The notes beneath the pieces are model-generated. The model made no database searches, was not told the DNA's origin, and saw only the letters and a program-made list of their open reading frames with translations. A stretch of DNA of 64,000 nucleotides, from NCBI GenBank assembly GCA_002794735.1, contig NBAZ01000011.1, positions 1-64,000 on the forward strand, read 5' to 3'. A program made the translations under genes and the position numbers. This DNA is from Pyrrhoderma lamaoense (lineage: Eukaryota > Basidiomycota > Agaricomycetes > Hymenochaetales > Hymenochaetaceae). Position 1 is the first letter of the stretch. Each line of letters begins with the position of its first letter. Shown here one piece after another: positions 61,596 through 64,000 of this stretch.

Positions 61596-62927
61596 CTGTC
61601 TTCTTCTTTTTCTTTCGTGACCTTTTTGCTTTCCGCCCACCAGCACCTTTCACATTCACACCTTTGACGGATACAGGAATGTCCACACACTCCTTTATTT
61701 GTCCAAGCTGAGTATGCTCCGTGATCCCAGAACTCTCTGAAGAGAACAATGAAATTTGTGCAGGGGGAGGTATCAGTATCGGCGACACAAGATTATTGGA
61801 TGATATATATGTATTTTTTCCAATAATTTGGGAGAGGTTTGCTTGTTGGGAAGCGGGTGATGAATATGGTGGCGCGAGTAGCACAAAGTGACTGGTGTCG
61901 TTCACCGATGTTGGCATTGAAGATTGGATACCAGTGGTATTGGTCCATGTAGAATTGGCGAGTGAGGTGAAAGGATCAATCTACATCTTCACTGTCAGCA
62001 TCAACAACGTCTCGATATTTGTAGTAGCGTTACATACATCGTATGGTGCAAGTCCATTACCTTCAACATTTCCAATTCTGCATCTTGGATTTGCATCTTT
62101 TCTGACTTTCCCGTTCCTTTTCGATCTGGCCAATCTACTGATTGGCTCCTCCAAAGGCAATACATCATACAAACTGAGAGATTGATTCATGTACTGCATG
62201 AGTCCGGGAGTGAATTGCGTTGACATTGGTACGGAGCCGCTGCTGGGTGGGAGAGGTACATTTTTTTGATTCTGAATAGTTTCACTCTGTTGGGAGTGTC
62301 CGTGTAATACTGAATCTGAGAACGGAAGGATTCAGTTAATGCGATGAACCATAGATGAGTTTGATATTATCAAATATTGAAGAACTTACCTGGTCCCGTG
62401 ACCGTGTGTGCAAATTTATCTTGGTATCGATTAAACAGGCTGGCCCAGCTGTCGCCCTGCATCCAGGACGATATGACAGATTCCTGACCAACGCCCACAG
62501 GAGACAGATCTTGCAGGCCATTCTCAGCGATGACCCTTGATCTAACTCCTGTCCAAGGAGGAGATCTGGAACATCAGCGTGATGTCCTCTCAGACTGAGG
62601 TCGACATCGTGATCTCCATGGGTCAGATCGAAGAAGCAGTTCGAGCTTGATGGAGCAGGTGGGGCAGGGTTGGTACCAAGAGTCGATACTGGGACGATGC
62701 CCAATGGAAGTGTATAATATTCATTATGTTTGCAGTTGTCTGCAGAATACAGGATACTACATTTCTTTTTGGGTGCGTCAAGGGGCACCTCTGGCTTTGT
62801 CCTCTTCCGCTTCTTGGGGAGTAACACCCCCTTCTTGTAGCCCGGGAGCGCCACCATGAATCTGGAAGGTACTGTTGAGCTGGCTTTCTTGTCCGAGCAT
62901 GAATGGGTGAGGAAAGGAGAAGGACAT
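61493..62927 (-). pseudogene. Array-family gene A, unit 3 copy, chimeric with E
   Basis: ATG at 62927. Exon 1 matches A1, including the extra G in the run near 62830, and has one C fewer near 62535. The palindromic insert of A2 is absent and the VTGPG donor is normal. The tail matches A2: KKKKTG joined to GPPGIHERE at 61595/61596, ending at the E nonsense codon. So the chimeric tail occurs at both internal junctions. Confidence 0.68.
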
Positions 62928-64000
62928 TGTAGAGAATGAGGATGTAGTCGAGGACTGAGGGATCTGCTCTGAGACAACTGTCCTATTTATCCTACTCGGC
63001 AAGAATGCCTAGGTGCAGGGTATTTTTTACTGATGAGATATTATGTCAGGTACAAATATCCTCCGGACGCTCATGGCTTATACTCGACCAAGATCTCGTT
63101 CCGAGAATTCTATGTTGGCGGGGATCACTCATTAGCTTTTATGAAATATGGAATAGGGTTCTTGTTGTAATACACCGAGATCTCACGAGTTTAGGCTACT
63201 TAACCGCTACTGTGGTGTTCATCTGATGGATTGGTAGAGTGACTAGGCCCTTCCCTATTGTACTTTTTGTTCGATATCGCATACAGAACAAGATCATGTG
63301 AATGTGAATACGGTAGTTGTAAGGATAGCTACGTCTGTCTACTATTCTGTCATCCAGTTAATTTTATTCTAAATATTCATAAATATCCATCAAGTAATAG
63401 GTCCAGGGTTCTTCACAAACCGTCACGTCATCGACATATACTATAGTTTTGATGATTTGTATACGATAGGAGGACGAGTACAAAAGGTGATTGGACATAG
63501 GTCGGCTACGGCATGCCGTGTCCAGAGTTAAGTGGCCAATATTACTAGGATATGCGATTTAATTTTTTTGTGATCCTATTCTCGCCGTGAGTGGGATCGG
63601 GATGTAAGGAAGATTGAAGTTGAGAGGGACGAAGCTATTGCGGGGTGTAAGTGGAATGGAAAGATACTAGACTGTACTTCGATAGGGATCTTGATGGGAC
63701 ACAAACCCTATTATTCTGTGGTGTTAAGCAGTAAGCGAGGATATGTTATCCGTAATCATACTTCGTTTCTATTGTCTAGATTATCCAGTTTGCACCCCAT
63801 ACTCGATAACCACTCGGAATCCTTCTTTCAAGTGTACAAACAATTCGCGATAAAATGACCCTGTGATTTATTCCATGATTCTTTTTACGTTCTACCCGTC
63901 ATACATATTCTGAACTCCGTGATAAATCACCTGTACTGAAATAATACACGGATTGGCCATGTCGCGAGGGCCTAGTCATAAGTATAAATCGAATAAGAAG
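61596..64000. repeat. Tandem array unit 3 (partial, leaves the window)
   Basis: Begins with the same junction as unit 2 and contains A and about 1 kb of its upstream region. It is near identical to units 1 and 2 to about 63157, then becomes mosaic (see the flank entry). The array therefore continues beyond the right edge. Confidence 0.88.
62928..64000 (-). repeat. Mosaic upstream module of gene A, unit 3
   Basis: From 62928 to about 63157 it matches A1. From about 63158 to 63330 it matches the C-type module instead, for example CTAGGCCCTTCCCTATTGTA and ACAGAACAAGATCATGTGAA, which occur in reverse complement at 37500-37590. From 63331 to about 63735 it is A-type again, and after that C-type features return (ACGTTCTACCC, GGCCATGTCG, CTAGTCATAAGT). 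Confidence 0.75.

Noticed and set aside
30037..64000. CRISPR-like or short direct repeat array
   Set aside because: The repeats are kilobase-sized modules with intron-containing genes in a eukaryote; there are no regularly spaced short repeats.
30037..64000. LTR or LINE retrotransposon array
   Set aside because: No reverse transcriptase, integrase or gag-knuckle motif in any frame that I can see, and no LTR pair.

Overview
The window looks like nuclear DNA of a filamentous basidiomycete fungus, most likely an Agaricomycete. Genes are cut by short GT..AG introns of about 50-70 bp. The left half carries ordinary fungal genes: two F-box proteins, a nucleoporin Nup85, an F-BAR/RhoGAP protein of the Rgd1 type, a divergent histone H3/H4 pair and a DUF6533-like membrane protein. 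Species cannot be named from the sequence alone.

Layout, 0-29.6 kb (single copy): an empty AT-rich stretch holding two copies of a ~124-bp inverted-repeat element (795-918, 1275-1399); F-box gene 2595-4553 (+); gene-poor DNA; NUP85 8858-11531 (+); RhoGAP gene 14370-17151 (+); F-box/leucine-rich gene 23768-21402 (-); H3 24707-24176 (-) and H4 25080-25448 (+) on a shared 372-bp promoter; DUF6533-like gene 28409-26930 (-), perhaps decaying. Large intergenic blocks (4.3, 2.8 and 4.2 kb) hold nothing I can call.

Layout, 29.6-64 kb (array): this half is filled by one unrecognised gene family inside a tandem array with a ~15.7-kb unit. Unit 1 is 30123-45830, unit 2 is 45831-61595, and unit 3 starts at 61596 and leaves the window. 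Each unit carries paralogues A (-), B (+), C (+) and D (-), a relic F (-) and a truncated E (-). Paralogues share an N-terminal block, a basic RKRKRT-type cluster, a TLPLG.VPVS block, a W-containing block ending TVTGPG just before intron 1, an EQPISKLA.SKRNGK block, and usually a Lys/Arg-rich C-terminus ending TYK.IKF.P. Low complexity plus basic clusters suggest nuclear proteins, but I recognise no domain. B is intact in both units; C and D are intact in unit 2 (459 and 324 codons) but broken in unit 1 by single-base indels, for C all run contractions. A and C, with about 1.2 kb of homologous upstream DNA each, form large inverted arms.

The unit junctions fuse the C-terminal part of A to an N-terminally truncated E. 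Copies are near identical over long stretches but mosaic elsewhere (A tail, D upstream region, unit 3 flank). This fits unequal crossing over plus ectopic gene conversion. Many differences are one-base homopolymer contractions, also seen in two single-copy genes, so part of the apparent pseudogenisation may be consensus error of a long-read assembly.
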